From NCBI GenBank assembly GCA_947475165.1, contig CANJLD010000008.1:24841-88840 (forward strand): a stretch of 64,000 nt of DNA. The letters run 5' to 3'. Below, piece by piece: positions 18,901-27,239 of this stretch. Positions within the stretch are counted from its first letter, which is position 1, and every line of letters begins with the position of its first letter. A model generated the notes under the pieces. That model was not told the origin of the DNA. It saw nothing but the letters and a program-made list of their open reading frames with translations, and did no database searches. The translations under genes were made by a program, and so were the position numbers. Origin of the DNA: Bacteroidota bacterium (GTDB lineage Bacteria; Bacteroidota; Bacteroidia; Chitinophagales; LD1).

Positions 18901-19739
18901 GGCGTAATCTGCGAGCCGGTTCCTACTAAAACGTTGGTGGAGTTATTATACCAGTGATAATCTCCTCCGAAAACTGCACCTCCTGTTTGCATGGTTACCA
19001 AGCCCGCCTGACATAAAACATTGGCGGTAGAAACAATTACATCGGGAATTGGAGGTGTCCATGTAGCAAGCACCTCTGCTCCTAAATCATCGGAACCACA
19101 AGCATTGCCGAAGAAATCGCCTACCCAAGCGTTGCCGGCTGTTGGCGGAGAGGTTAAACTTAAGCAAGGCGCAAGCACCCGGTAGTTAATAGTGTTACTT
19201 AAAGTATAAGGCCCGCAATGCTGGTCTTCTGCAGAACAACCGCAAAAAATGTTTGTGCTGCAACCGCACCCGCCATCGTAATTAAAACTGCTGCATTGGT
19301 CGCAAGCCCAGGTGAAAGTTCCTGTTGAGCGATAACAATCAAAACAATCGTCTTCCCAGCCTTCGCCTTGCAGGGCTAAATATTGAGGGACTGCTTGTGG
19401 GGTTGTTCCGATAGTGCCGTAGGTATAATTTAAAAGAGCAACATCCTGCCCGGTTACCCAGCCGTATCCTCCTGAGCTTACACCAATCGTAGTTCCGCCC
19501 ACAAAACCTAATCCGTCTAAGTTGGCATTGTCTGCTCCCCACCAGCGGAAACGAAATTCATTATCGTTCAACTCCCCAAACAACGGGTCATCCACACTTT
19601 CCACCCACGAATAGCCGACAGACATTTTAATGTTCATGGCACCATCGTTATAGGTTTGTGCCTTGGTTTGAACGAAAGAAAAAAGCAGACATACAGTGAG
19701 TGCTGCTAAAAATTTATTTATGGTAGAATTCAATTTCAT
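15942..19739 (-). CDS. large SprB-repeat surface protein with T9SS type B sorting domain
   Basis: 1265 aa with a signal peptide (MKLNSTINKFLAALTVCLLFSFVQTKAQ). The N-terminal ~200 residues are Cys-rich (DCFDCYRSTGTF, CDQCSSFNYDGGCGC). About ten SprB-type repeats of 70-90 residues follow, each starting like CxGxxxGSITVNATGG and ending like YxVxVxDxxGCT. The C-terminal ~90 residues are the gliding-motility-associated type B sorting domain (FIPSAFTPNADGLNDYFEV... IFDRWGERLYF... WDGKKNGKAMPYDTYVYQ). SprB-like adhesins move on the cell surface in gliding Bacteroidota. Here it could be a motility or attachment adhesin. GldH in the same window is consistent with that. Confidence 0.92.
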   Translation of the reverse strand: MKLNSTINKFLAALTVCLLFSFVQTKAQTYNDGAMNIKMSVGYSWVESVDDPLFGELNDNEFRFRWWGADNANLDGLGFVGGTTIGVSSGGYGWVTGQDVALLNYTYGTIGTTPQAVPQYLALQGEGWEDDCFDCYRSTGTFTWACDQCSSFNYDGGCGCSTNIFCGCSAEDQHCGPYTLSNTINYRVLAPCLSLTSPPTAGNAWVGDFFGNACGSDDLGAEVLATWTPPIPDVIVSTANVLCQAGLVTMQTGGAVFGGDYHWYNNSTNVLVGTGSQITPFVGTTTTFRVHTSNGGCESLSYRTYTVTVGQPNITSVNSVSPACFGSINGSITVNATGGNGALQYSNNAGATWQASNVFNNLAAGFYNIWVKDASNCTVIYSGNSVILTQPNQISIFVNKVDASCSGSSTGRIDIFAGGGSGNLTYSVNNGSTYQPSSIFANLPAGNYNIVVKDANNCSYPFLGNPVIISQPVPVAATTTVTNASCATTTNGSITVNATGGTSPYNYSLNNGPFFPNSIFTNVASGNYTILVSDVNGCTASTTATVGNTYSLVATVLSQTDVSCSGGADGSVTIDQTGGLAPYQYSIDGGNTFQPSATFNGLSGGVYTVIAKDANGCTDNVSVTIVERPPLTASVTSIVNVNCFGDSTGTINIAAAGGDGTYSYLWSNSSVNQNLTNVVAGNYSVVVTDGAGCTAATNGTVTQNNQLVLSVEHQINVLCHGDNTGGLDITVNGGVPTYTYHWSNNSTGEDLYGVNAAIYALTVTDFGGCVASAVYTITEPGTQLGATVSSTDVTCPGGNDGTVTAQGTGGTTPYSYLWNNAQQGATITGLSAGLFVVTVKDSNNCETAKSILLVEPQPFVITDSIVPAKCFSSADGAVYISVTGATPGYNYLWSNSTSNQNLTGVAKGNYSVVVTDSKGCTDTKSFTVTSPIDLVSSVAGNNPDCHGNATGFAVVSVGGGTAPYTYTWSTTPVQSGVMGVHLLGDVTYTVTITDGNGCSSTNSVLLADPTPVVVTAIPDSVTCFNGNDGTVLIHASGGSGIYIYSLNNVYQPDSILTGLTAGEYTAIAQDNNGCFGSENFTISEPTSIFVDAGPDLVSVRGQTVTLNGTASSAHGITGYLWSTDYNLSCTACQSTNATPDSTFMYYLTAIDGDNCSNYDSVTVIVKNKIEYFIPSAFTPNADGLNDYFEVNILGANTIEVSIFDRWGERLYFNAAQHNGLLNNGDAWDGKKNGKAMPYDTYVYQLKVLFFNNTTEDRSGTITIVR

Positions 19740-19784
19740 AATGCTTAATGTTTTTGTTCAGCGAATAGCAGGGGTCTGAATTTT

Positions 19785-20615
19785 TTAGTGAGGGTTGTTC
19801 ATATTAGGGTAAGTGCCCGTTTTCTTTTCTTTCGAAATTTTAATGATGTGCTCGCGGTATTCTTGCTGGTTAAATGAATCGGGGAATTTGTAATCCTTGC
19901 CATACAGGCGGTCGAATTCGTTGGGCTTGAATACAAAATACCAGTTGCGGAGTTTCATTTGGTAGTGATAATCGTCTGCAATAGCGTTGCCGGTGTTTGG
20001 TTTGGTTGGTTTTTCTAAATCAATTTCCTGACCTATAAACTTTGGCAGGTAGGGGAATTTGAAATAGCCGGTGTAGTAAGGATTAAGCGAGGTGAGTTCA
20101 GGAGCGTTTAAGAAATGCTCATATTCTTCGGTGTAAAGGCGTTGCCATGCACCAATCTTTGCTTCGTAGTCGGCAAGTTCTTTGTCGGCATCGTTCTTTA
20201 AGTTTGGAAGCGGGAAGTGCGGGAACAACTGGTTTCTTTTTGCATCGGAAATGCCGGATGCTTTATACCATTGATAAAGCGAATGAGGGAATTCCTTTTT
20301 GGTTTCGGGAAGAACAAGACCTAAGGTGCCCCAGGCAATGTTGAGTTTTTTTACTGCCAGAAGGTTAGTGAAGTTGTTCCATTCTGTGCCGTTGCTTTTA
20401 ATAAAGGAGTTAACATCTTCGGTTTTGTAATCCTTATTCTTTACCACTTGATAAAGGCGCGGGAAGTCTTTTTTCAAAGATTCTTTATCCAGATTGGCGG
20501 TAACAAATACCTGTTCGAAAGGCGTTGAATTAATTTGAGCCGAAAGGTTGAAGGCAAGGGCGAAAAAAAGGAGGCAGAGAAGCCCTCTTCTTTTGGGAAA
20601 GTAAAATTGAACCAT
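19785..20615 (-). CDS. secreted protein of unknown function
   Basis: 276 aa with an N-terminal signal sequence (RRGLLCLLFFALAFNLSAQ). No family was recognised. The mature part is rich in aromatic residues, with a repeated flavour of short Y/F-W-Y/F segments (LYQWYKASG, YYTGYFKFPYLPKF, LRNWYFVFKPNEFDRLYG), and is otherwise charged and helical-looking. There is no T9SS tail and no lipobox, so it would be periplasmic or secreted. It ends 45 bp upstream of the SprB-repeat gene on the same strand and may be its accessory factor; this is inference from position. Confidence 0.7.
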   Translation of the reverse strand: MVQFYFPKRRGLLCLLFFALAFNLSAQINSTPFEQVFVTANLDKESLKKDFPRLYQVVKNKDYKTEDVNSFIKSNGTEWNNFTNLLAVKKLNIAWGTLGLVLPETKKEFPHSLYQWYKASGISDAKRNQLFPHFPLPNLKNDADKELADYEAKIGAWQRLYTEEYEHFLNAPELTSLNPYYTGYFKFPYLPKFIGQEIDLEKPTKPNTGNAIADDYHYQMKLRNWYFVFKPNEFDRLYGKDYKFPDSFNQQEYREHIIKISKEKKTGTYPNMNNPH

Positions 20616-20832
20616 GAGAGTTAATTTATTTAGTGCTTAAATACCTAACAAAGAAATTCAAAATTTTGAAAGTTTAAAGGATTCCTTTTGTATGAGTATT
20701 GAGATGTAAAATAAGTTGCACGCATGCACATGAGCGCTGCTCAGATGCCGGAGCTGCATTTTTGCGCCAATGGCATGCTTGTACCATACAGCGCAGGCTG
20801 CAGCCGAGGGTGAGCGGAATAAGAAGGAGCAT

Positions 20833-21090
20833 TTTAAGAGCCGGAATTACACGCTTAAGAGCGGGTATTACATTCTTAAGAGTTTAGCTGACACTCTTAA
20901 GAGTGTGAGTGACACGCTTAAGAGCCGAGCTGACATGGACAAGAGTAAGTTTAACATTCTTAAGAGCGCGTATGACACGCTTAAGAGTTAATCTGACACT
21001 CTTAAGAGCGTGAGTGACAGGCTTAAGTGTGAGCGCGACCTTCTAAAAAACAGGATTGACGTACTTACTAACTTTATTGCTGTTTTTAAG
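20833..21090. repeat. 21-bp-period array with a CTTAAGAG core (about 13 registers)
   Basis: The hexamer CTTAAG or a one/two-base variant recurs with exact 21-bp steps: 20833, 20854, 20875, 20896, 20917, 20938 (degenerate), 20959, 20980, 21001, 21022, 21043 and 21064 (degenerate), 21085. No indels break the phase. One strand reads as heptapeptides of the form D-T-L-K-S-x-x, interrupted by TAA at 20989-20991. It lies in an 846-bp gap without a convincing gene, between a minus-strand secreted protein and a plus-strand gene. Confidence 0.9.
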
Positions 21091-21205
21091 AAGGGGAATG
21101 ACAAAGACCGGAACTACGATTTATGTGATTGAAGGATTGGAGGCATGATTAAAGGCAGGAGCATCTTGCCTTGAAGTATATTTGCCATTAAGAATTTACG
21201 CTTTT

Positions 21206-21312
21206 TGCCTCACCCCCCGGCCCCCTCTCCATGAGCCTCATCCGGTCTTCGACCACCTTCTCCTGCCAGAGAAGGGAAAAGGAATTAAATGCAGTTTGTT
21301 TGGAGAGGGGGT
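21206..21312. repeat. G/C-rich inverted repeat, CACCCCC...CCCCCTCTCC family
   Basis: CCTCACCCCCCGGCCCCCTC at the left and GGAGAGGGGGTGG at ~21300-21312 are complementary in part. A second copy of the same family lies at 22490-22537. These blocks are much richer in G/C than the surroundings, which suggests a dispersed intergenic element. The remainder of the gap to 21461 holds a CAATGCGGAAATG 13-mer (21397-21409) shared with the second 21-bp array at 38109-38121. Confidence 0.7.
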
Positions 21313-21461
21313 GGATACAAAACCACCCCGCCCTTCGGGCACCCCTCCTGTTAGGAGGGGAAAATGTAAAATTTTGCAAAAATGGTTTTGTTGACGCAAT
21401 GCGGAAATGTTGATGGCGTTTTTAGGTTGTAATTATTTTTTAAAACCTAAACCAAATTAAG

Positions 21462-22421
21462 ATGGAAGCCATTGTAAAAAATGAGTACCCATGCGCTCAG
21501 AAAGACGCTTACAGCGTGCTTGAAACAGCATGGGGCAATTATGCAACGCATATTGCTCCTTTTACTAACTACAAACCAAGCAAGTATATTCTTGCGCTAG
21601 CTGCCACTGCCAAGCTACGAATAAAGGCAGCGCGTGAGTTGCCGGATTTTCAGGCGCGAAGCGGGCTGGCAGAGGAATTGAAAATAATGGTGGGGCAGAA
21701 AGCCACCTTATGCTTGAATGATTTTCAGTTATTGAAGGGATATATTGATGAGGCCTTTAAGGGAGACAATATTGCTTTACGCAAACCGAATTATGAAGAG
21801 GCAGGACAGTTGTATTACCGAGAGGCTGCGCAAAATGATTGGGAGAGTGTGCAGAGTTTGGGTGACTCGATGAAGGGATATATTGACAGTAAGCTGGCGG
21901 TGCTTACTACCGATGGTGCGATGCCGGGAACTTTTGAAGGAGAGGTGGAAGGCAGGAGATTGCTTTTTGAAGAAAAGTATGCTGCTTTTAAGGCGGCAGA
22001 GCAAACGCAAGTAGCCACCGCAGAAAAGGTGACTGCTACGAATGCCTGTTACCGCGAGGGAATGGATATGATGAAGGACGGGCAACGGGTGTTTGTGAAT
22101 GACCCTGACATAAAATCGTTGTTTGTGTTTGCGAGTTTGCTGGATATGATTAACCCGAAGGTGGCAGGCATAAAGGGACGGCTACAGGATAGTGTAACGA
22201 ATGTGAATTTGACCGGAGCAACGGGAACGTTTACACCGGAGGGCGAACCGGCAATTATTACAGAAACGGATGAGAATGGCGAGTATGCTGTGTTGCGATT
22301 ACGCGCGGGAACTTACCAGGTGAAGTGGGTGCTGGCAGGTTATATTATTTTGGAGGATACCGTGGTGATTGAGTTGCAAACGGTGAAGACGAAGAATTAT
22401 AAGCTGGTGGCGAACCCGTAG
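21462..22421 (+). CDS. uncharacterised protein with C-terminal carboxypeptidase-regulatory-like domain
   Basis: 319 aa with no signal peptide. The N-terminal ~235 residues are alpha-helical (TAKLRIKAARELPDFQARSGLAEELKIMVGQKATLCLNDFQLLKGYIDEAF) and match no family I recognise. The last ~75 residues (GRLQDSVTNVNLTGATGTFT... TETDENGEYAVLRLRAGTYQVKWVLAGY) look like a carboxypeptidase-regulatory-like beta-sandwich. Such a domain is normally extracytoplasmic, so its pairing with a protein lacking an export signal is odd. It follows the repeat-rich gap and is closed by a strong terminator. Confidence 0.7.
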   Translation: MEAIVKNEYPCAQKDAYSVLETAWGNYATHIAPFTNYKPSKYILALAATAKLRIKAARELPDFQARSGLAEELKIMVGQKATLCLNDFQLLKGYIDEAFKGDNIALRKPNYEEAGQLYYREAAQNDWESVQSLGDSMKGYIDSKLAVLTTDGAMPGTFEGEVEGRRLLFEEKYAAFKAAEQTQVATAEKVTATNACYREGMDMMKDGQRVFVNDPDIKSLFVFASLLDMINPKVAGIKGRLQDSVTNVNLTGATGTFTPEGEPAIITETDENGEYAVLRLRAGTYQVKWVLAGYIILEDTVVIELQTVKTKNYKLVANP

Positions 22422-22453
22422 TGCAGATATGAGGATTTGACGATTTGATGATG

Positions 22454-22487
22454 AAAGCCTCTCGGTTAAACCGAGAGGCTTTTTTTG
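22454..22487 (+). terminator. rho-independent terminator
   Basis: AAAGCCTCTCGG (22454-22465) pairs with CCGAGAGGCTTT (22471-22482) around TTAAA, followed by a seven-T run. It ends the 21462-22421 gene. Confidence 0.9.
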
Positions 22488-22489
22488 CC

Positions 22490-22537
22490 TCACCCCCCTG
22501 CCCCCTCTCCATGAAAAATGGAGAGGGGGTGGTTTTG
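22490..22537. repeat. second copy of the CACCCCC...CCCCCTCTCC hairpin repeat
   Basis: CACCCCCCTGCCCCCTCTCC at the left faces GGAGAGGGGGTGG at the right around a CATGAAAAAT loop, forming a long G/C-rich hairpin directly after the terminator. Related to 21206-21312. Confidence 0.8.
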
Positions 22538-22640
22538 CGCTACGTATGACCTGATTGCGTGGCGGGATTATTTGGGTTTACGGATTATTTGGTTAACCTT
22601 TACTGCACACAACTAACACACACTTTAAAATTTTATTGGC

Positions 22641-23468
22641 ATGAAAAAACTACTACTCGTTATCTCTTGTGCGTTTTTGTTTAGTGCAAATGTTAGAGCG
22701 CAGATTACTCTTGAGCATACGTTTGATTCCACTAATTCTAATCGTGTCTACTGCACTGATATTGGCAATAACGATTTTAAATATGTAGTTTTCAATTGGT
22801 ATAGCAATAGCTTCAGTTTATATAATATGGATATGACACCATATCTAACGAACATTGTATTACCTGCCGGTGACTCAATATCTCAAGGCTTTGTTGTTAT
22901 TTATGTTACAAAATCACTGTTTGATTGTGACTCCACAAATATTGAGTATGCCTATGAATACAAAAATGATTCAAGGCATCCTTTTAGGATATTAAGAACA
23001 GATGGAACACTGATATTTAAGGAAGATAGTGCAACAGGTCCTTATTGTTATGGATGTTTGGGAGGAGCTAATGATGAAAGGCCGATACTCAACACTTCAT
23101 CCGGCACAAAACTTTTCCTTCAAAAAACAGATGCAACTTTTAGTTGGTCTCAATTGCGAGTTTATTCTTTATGTGGTAATTTGCCGACTAATGTGTATGA
23201 TTTTTCAGATGAAAAATCTTTTGTGAAAGTTTTTCCTAACCCAGCGGACATGACGCTAAATTTTGAGATTACATTCCCTAATAATACAGAGCAATTTCAG
23301 CTTATGATTATTGATAATAATGGAAACGAACAAAAGCGAGAGAATATTGATTTTATGCACAATAGATATTTTTTAGATGTTGGGAATTTTAGCAGTGGAA
23401 CCTACTTATACTCTCTTGTTTCAAAGAGTAAATCGTATCAGTCAGGAAAATTTGTAATCACCAAATAA
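22641..23468 (+). CDS. secreted protein with T9SS type A sorting domain
   Basis: 275 aa with a Sec signal peptide (MKKLLLVISCAFLFSANVRAQ). The N-terminal domain (residues ~25-185, LEHTFDSTNSNRVYCTDIGNNDFKYVVFN) is beta-rich with several cysteines (CYGCLGG) and no recognised family. The C-terminal ~75 residues form a type A sorting tail (VKVFPNPADMTLNFEI... GNFSSGTYLYSLVSKSK... KFVITK). It would be exported by T9SS and anchored or released at the surface. It lies 30 bp before the double-S74 protein and is probably co-transcribed with it. Confidence 0.85.
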   Translation: MKKLLLVISCAFLFSANVRAQITLEHTFDSTNSNRVYCTDIGNNDFKYVVFNWYSNSFSLYNMDMTPYLTNIVLPAGDSISQGFVVIYVTKSLFDCDSTNIEYAYEYKNDSRHPFRILRTDGTLIFKEDSATGPYCYGCLGGANDERPILNTSSGTKLFLQKTDATFSWSQLRVYSLCGNLPTNVYDFSDEKSFVKVFPNPADMTLNFEITFPNNTEQFQLMIIDNNGNEQKRENIDFMHNRYFLDVGNFSSGTYLYSLVSKSKSYQSGKFVITK

Positions 23469-23498
23469 TAGAATGCTTGATAATTAAAATTAATACTC

Positions 23499-26400
23499 AT
23501 GAAAAAAGAAATCAAATTATTGATGCTTATCATAGTGGTAGGTGTTAATGCCAATTTCAATTTTGTTTTAGGACAATCTACAATTACTGGAAATGGTTTA
23601 AGTGGTGGTGGAATCCCAACACCCGCTGAATATTTGGGAAGCAGTAATGGTTATGATGTACTATTTAGAGCAAACGGCACAGAGCGTATGCGGATTTTGC
23701 AAAGCAACGGGAATGTTGGTATAGGCATTACAACACCCCAAAATTTACTACACCAACACTTAGCAGACAATGTTAATGTGTTTCATCAATTTACCAATGG
23801 AAATACTGGCAGTGGCAGTGCCACCACAGGTTTTAGAATTGGGTTAGCGTATAACTCCACTTCCGGCTTGTCGGATGTTACAATAAGACATTTTCAGGAG
23901 AATGCCAGAATGATATTTGCCACCACTGATGCTCAAGGGCATTGGACAAGGATGCGGATTGAAAATTATATTATGCCTGCTAATCCTTATTCTGCTACTG
24001 CTTTTACTTCAAAACCATTAAACAGGGTGGGAATTTTTGAAGAAGAAAGTATAAATGGTGCTTATGTTGACCAACCGCCTTTGGCGCTGTTGTATTTAGG
24101 ACACCATTGGTCGCCTAGCAATGGCGGGCATAGGTCGTGGATGGATATAGGTAGCTACATAAGTGCGAAAACCGATTATATGTATGTAGGAACCAAAAAT
24201 GCTTATACAGGAGGTACTTGGTATGAGCCATGGAGCAACTGGGAAAATGCGGTGATATCGTGGGGGGATAATTTAAACGGACCGGAGGGTGCCGATGATT
24301 TGGAGTTTATTTTTACCGGACCTACAGGAAGTTACGGACATGCGGGAACATGGGATGGGTTGGAAGTAGGAAAGTTTAGCCCCTATGGGCGTTTAGGCAT
24401 TGGTAATTTTGCAGCCACGACAGCGAATGGTTCGGGCATTGCACCACGCAGACGGCTTGAAATATATGATGAGCATTTGATGGATTTAGGAGGCGGAGCT
24501 TTTGCTGATGCGCCTCAATTGCGACTTACTTATACCCCCAATGCCAATATTAACTTAGGTATTCATACGGATTTTCAAACGACTGCTGATGGACATCTTT
24601 TAATTAAAACAGAAAGTAGTGGAACAGGAAAGAATGTGGGCATAAATTTTACCACCGCTACCTCGCCTGCTCCAGCCCAAACACTTGATGTAAACGGGAC
24701 GGCTGCTATACGCGCTGTAAATGGCCCGACAAATACGCTTGATAAAATTCTCGTTTGGAATGATGCAAACAATGGCGAGATAAAGTATCGAGATGCTTCT
24801 TCATTAGGAAATGTTTCTGCTTGTACTACTCCAGCCCCTGCCGATAATCTCCTTACAAAGTGGAGTCCAGCATCTTCAAAAATTATTTGTAATAGTATTG
24901 TTTATGATGATGGAGATAGAGTTGGTGTAAATACTGGTAATACTCTGACCGCTAGCAAGTTTGAGGTAAAAAACAACAATAGAATAATTGGCACTGCCAG
25001 TTATTCTACTTCAAATACTAATCTTGTTAATATTGGTGTATTCGGCTATGGACAAAATGCTACCAATGCCAATGTTGGGATAGTGGGTAATTCGCCCGCG
25101 CAGATAACTTTTGCCGGTGTGCCTCCAGCTATTGTTACATCCACGGGAATAACATTAACTACGTTGCCAATGAATGTAGGTGTTATTGGCAGGGCACAGG
25201 GAAACACATACAATTTTGGAGGTATATTTGAAGCCAACTTAGCAGTAGGTTGCCCTAAAATGAATATTGGTGTATATGCCAGTGCACGTAAAAGTTGCTA
25301 TACCAACTTTCCGCAAGGTGGATTAGCCGGATATTTTAATGGCGGTACTTGGTCAACAAGTTCATGGCAAACAGTTTCTGATGTTCGATTTAAAGACAGT
25401 ATCCAAGGTGTTAATAATGCTTTAGAAGTAATAGCCCGTTTACGACCGCATAGCTATGTATACAAAGCAGATAGTTTCCCTTACATGAATTTGTCTTTGA
25501 GAAAAAGTTTTGGCTTCATTGCTCAAGAAGTGGATACAGTGCTACCTATGTTGGTTCATTCAACATTAAGACCACCTGTAATAGATACAGCTGGAAATAT
25601 ACTTCAAGATACCATGACAATCTTTGGATTGAATTATACAGAACTCATCCCCTTTGCCATCCGCGCCATACAAGAACTCGACTCACTGAAAGTAGGAACC
25701 ACCACCACCAAAGCCGATAGCAACCATGTAGTAAAATGGAACACTACCGATAAGACACTTGTTAACAGCCAGATTTACGATAATGGCAACCGGATAGGTA
25801 TACCGACAGTAAGTGCGAGTTCTTTTTTGAATGTGTTTGGGCATAATGATACTATAACGGGGAACTTTACTTCGGATTTTGGTTATGCTACTGAGGTGGT
25901 AAATGCAAGTTACAGCACAGATGGCAACCCTAATATGGTGGTGGCTGTGAGGGGTTATAGTAAATATATAGATTTTGGCAGTGATGCTGATGGTATAGGC
26001 GGAATGTTTGAGGGCGGGATGTATGGAAGTTACAACAAGGCGAGCGGAACTAATTTTACAGAGGTGGGTGTAGTAGGTGAAGCTGAAAATGCGAGCGGAA
26101 GAAATATGGGAGTGGTTGGTGTGGCACACCAGGAGGGTGTTGCAGATAATGCAGGAGTGATGGGCAAAGCGGATAGTTCGGAAACCTTTAATGTAGGCGT
26201 GCTGGGTGTGGCGGAGTATGTTAGTACGACTTCGGATAATGTGGGTGTAACCGGTTTTGCATCGGGTTCGGACAATTATAACATAGGCGGTGATTTTGAA
26301 GCGACAGATGCACCGGGAACTAATTACGGAGTATTTGCCTATGCCGGTGGCTCGTCACCGAGTTACTATGCGGGCTATTTTGATGGGGATGTGCACTCTA

Positions 26401-27167
26401 CAGGTACAGTGACATGGGCAAGTGACGGTATGCTGAAAAAGAATGTGGCAGATATGAACCCGAATACTGCGTTGGCTAAGTTGTTGCTTTTGCAACCTAA
26501 AACCTACGAGTTTAAAAGAGCCGACTACCCTTATCTGAGTTTGCCGCAAGGTACGCAGAACGGATTGATTGCGCAGGAGGTTCAGCAGGTGTTTCCGGAG
26601 TTGGTGAAAGATATTAAGCAACCGGAGAGAAAGGATAAGGATGGTAAGACGGTGAGCCCGGAATTAGAATATAAAGGATTGAATTATGCGGGTTTGATAC
26701 CGGTGCTGGTGAGTGCGGTGAAGGAGCAGCAGACGAAGATAGATTCGCTGGAGGATGTGATTAATACGCGGTTGGCGGAGATTGAGGCGCGGTTGAATAT
26801 GTGTTGCGGTAGTGGAAAGAGAGATGAAGGAGAAGGCGAAGGAGTTGTTGGTGATAACACCAACAACGGCACTGTTAACCGGTTGACGGTGGAGTTGAGC
26901 AGTATGCAGGTGGTGGTGCTTGAGCAGAATGTGCCTAACCCTTTTGCGGAGCAGACTTCTATTTCGTATTTTATACCTGAGAACGTGAGCGGAGCGCAGT
27001 TGATTTTTAGTGATATGATGGGGAATGCGATTAAGACTGTTGAGGTGAAGAGCGGTTATGGTGTGGTTACTGTTTTTGCTTCGAATCTTAGCACGGGGCA
27101 GTATAGTTATTCGTTGCTAATTGATGGTAAGGTGGCGGAGAGTAAGAAGATGGTGAAGCAGCGGTAA
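23499..27167 (+). CDS. 1222-aa surface protein with two S74-type intramolecular chaperone domains and T9SS type A tail
   Basis: A signal sequence at the N-terminus (LLMLIIVVGVNANFNFVLGQ) is followed by fibre-like beta repeats (NGTERMRILQSNGNVGIG). Two peptidase S74 / tail-fibre chaperone modules follow. The first is at S627-D628 (SDVRFKDSIQGVNNALEVI... FGFIAQEVDTVLP) and the second at S975-D976 (SDGMLKKNVADMNPNTALAKL... NGLIAQEVQQVFPELV). In phage endosialidase-type proteins this module trimerises the fibre and cuts itself at Ser-Asp. The C-terminal ~85 residues are a type A sorting domain (VPNPFAEQTSISYFIP... STGQYSYSLLIDGK). Having two S74 modules, and a sorting tail behind them, is unusual. 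Confidence 0.85.
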   Translation: MKKEIKLLMLIIVVGVNANFNFVLGQSTITGNGLSGGGIPTPAEYLGSSNGYDVLFRANGTERMRILQSNGNVGIGITTPQNLLHQHLADNVNVFHQFTNGNTGSGSATTGFRIGLAYNSTSGLSDVTIRHFQENARMIFATTDAQGHWTRMRIENYIMPANPYSATAFTSKPLNRVGIFEEESINGAYVDQPPLALLYLGHHWSPSNGGHRSWMDIGSYISAKTDYMYVGTKNAYTGGTWYEPWSNWENAVISWGDNLNGPEGADDLEFIFTGPTGSYGHAGTWDGLEVGKFSPYGRLGIGNFAATTANGSGIAPRRRLEIYDEHLMDLGGGAFADAPQLRLTYTPNANINLGIHTDFQTTADGHLLIKTESSGTGKNVGINFTTATSPAPAQTLDVNGTAAIRAVNGPTNTLDKILVWNDANNGEIKYRDASSLGNVSACTTPAPADNLLTKWSPASSKIICNSIVYDDGDRVGVNTGNTLTASKFEVKNNNRIIGTASYSTSNTNLVNIGVFGYGQNATNANVGIVGNSPAQITFAGVPPAIVTSTGITLTTLPMNVGVIGRAQGNTYNFGGIFEANLAVGCPKMNIGVYASARKSCYTNFPQGGLAGYFNGGTWSTSSWQTVSDVRFKDSIQGVNNALEVIARLRPHSYVYKADSFPYMNLSLRKSFGFIAQEVDTVLPMLVHSTLRPPVIDTAGNILQDTMTIFGLNYTELIPFAIRAIQELDSLKVGTTTTKADSNHVVKWNTTDKTLVNSQIYDNGNRIGIPTVSASSFLNVFGHNDTITGNFTSDFGYATEVVNASYSTDGNPNMVVAVRGYSKYIDFGSDADGIGGMFEGGMYGSYNKASGTNFTEVGVVGEAENASGRNMGVVGVAHQEGVADNAGVMGKADSSETFNVGVLGVAEYVSTTSDNVGVTGFASGSDNYNIGGDFEATDAPGTNYGVFAYAGGSSPSYYAGYFDGDVHSTGTVTWASDGMLKKNVADMNPNTALAKLLLLQPKTYEFKRADYPYLSLPQGTQNGLIAQEVQQVFPELVKDIKQPERKDKDGKTVSPELEYKGLNYAGLIPVLVSAVKEQQTKIDSLEDVINTRLAEIEARLNMCCGSGKRDEGEGEGVVGDNTNNGTVNRLTVELSSMQVVVLEQNVPNPFAEQTSISYFIPENVSGAQLIFSDMMGNAIKTVEVKSGYGVVTVFASNLSTGQYSYSLLIDGKVAESKKMVKQR

Positions 27168-27194
27168 AACCCCTAAATCCCCTAAAGGGGACTT
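27167..27194 (+). repeat. single copy of the CCCCTAAATCCCC repeat at a stop codon
   Basis: The copy CCCCTAAATCCCCTAAAGGG begins in the TAA stop of the S74 protein gene. As at 15852, it runs through CTTAAATACA into a hairpin terminator. No inverted partner was found nearby. Confidence 0.85.
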
Positions 27195-27202
27195 AAATAC
27201 AG

Positions 27203-27226
27203 AAGCCCTGCGATGCGGGGCTTTTG
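27203..27226 (+). terminator. hairpin terminator after the S74 protein gene
   Basis: AAGCCCTGC (27203-27211) pairs with GCGGGGCTT (27215-27223) around GAT, with one T-G wobble that favours the plus strand, then a short T run. Confidence 0.7.
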
Positions 27227-27239
27227 CATTTTATATTGG

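Noticed and set aside
20770-20991. 73-aa ORF as a genuine protein
   Set aside because: Its frame is a product of the 21-bp array; the first 20 residues look random and the repeat frame continues past the TAA.
20833-21090. CRISPR array
   Set aside because: The units are contiguous 21-bp repeats with no unique 30-40-bp spacers, and no cas genes are near.
23499-27167. Prophage tail fibre
   Set aside because: S74 modules occur in phage fibres, but there are no other phage genes and the protein has a signal peptide and T9SS tail.
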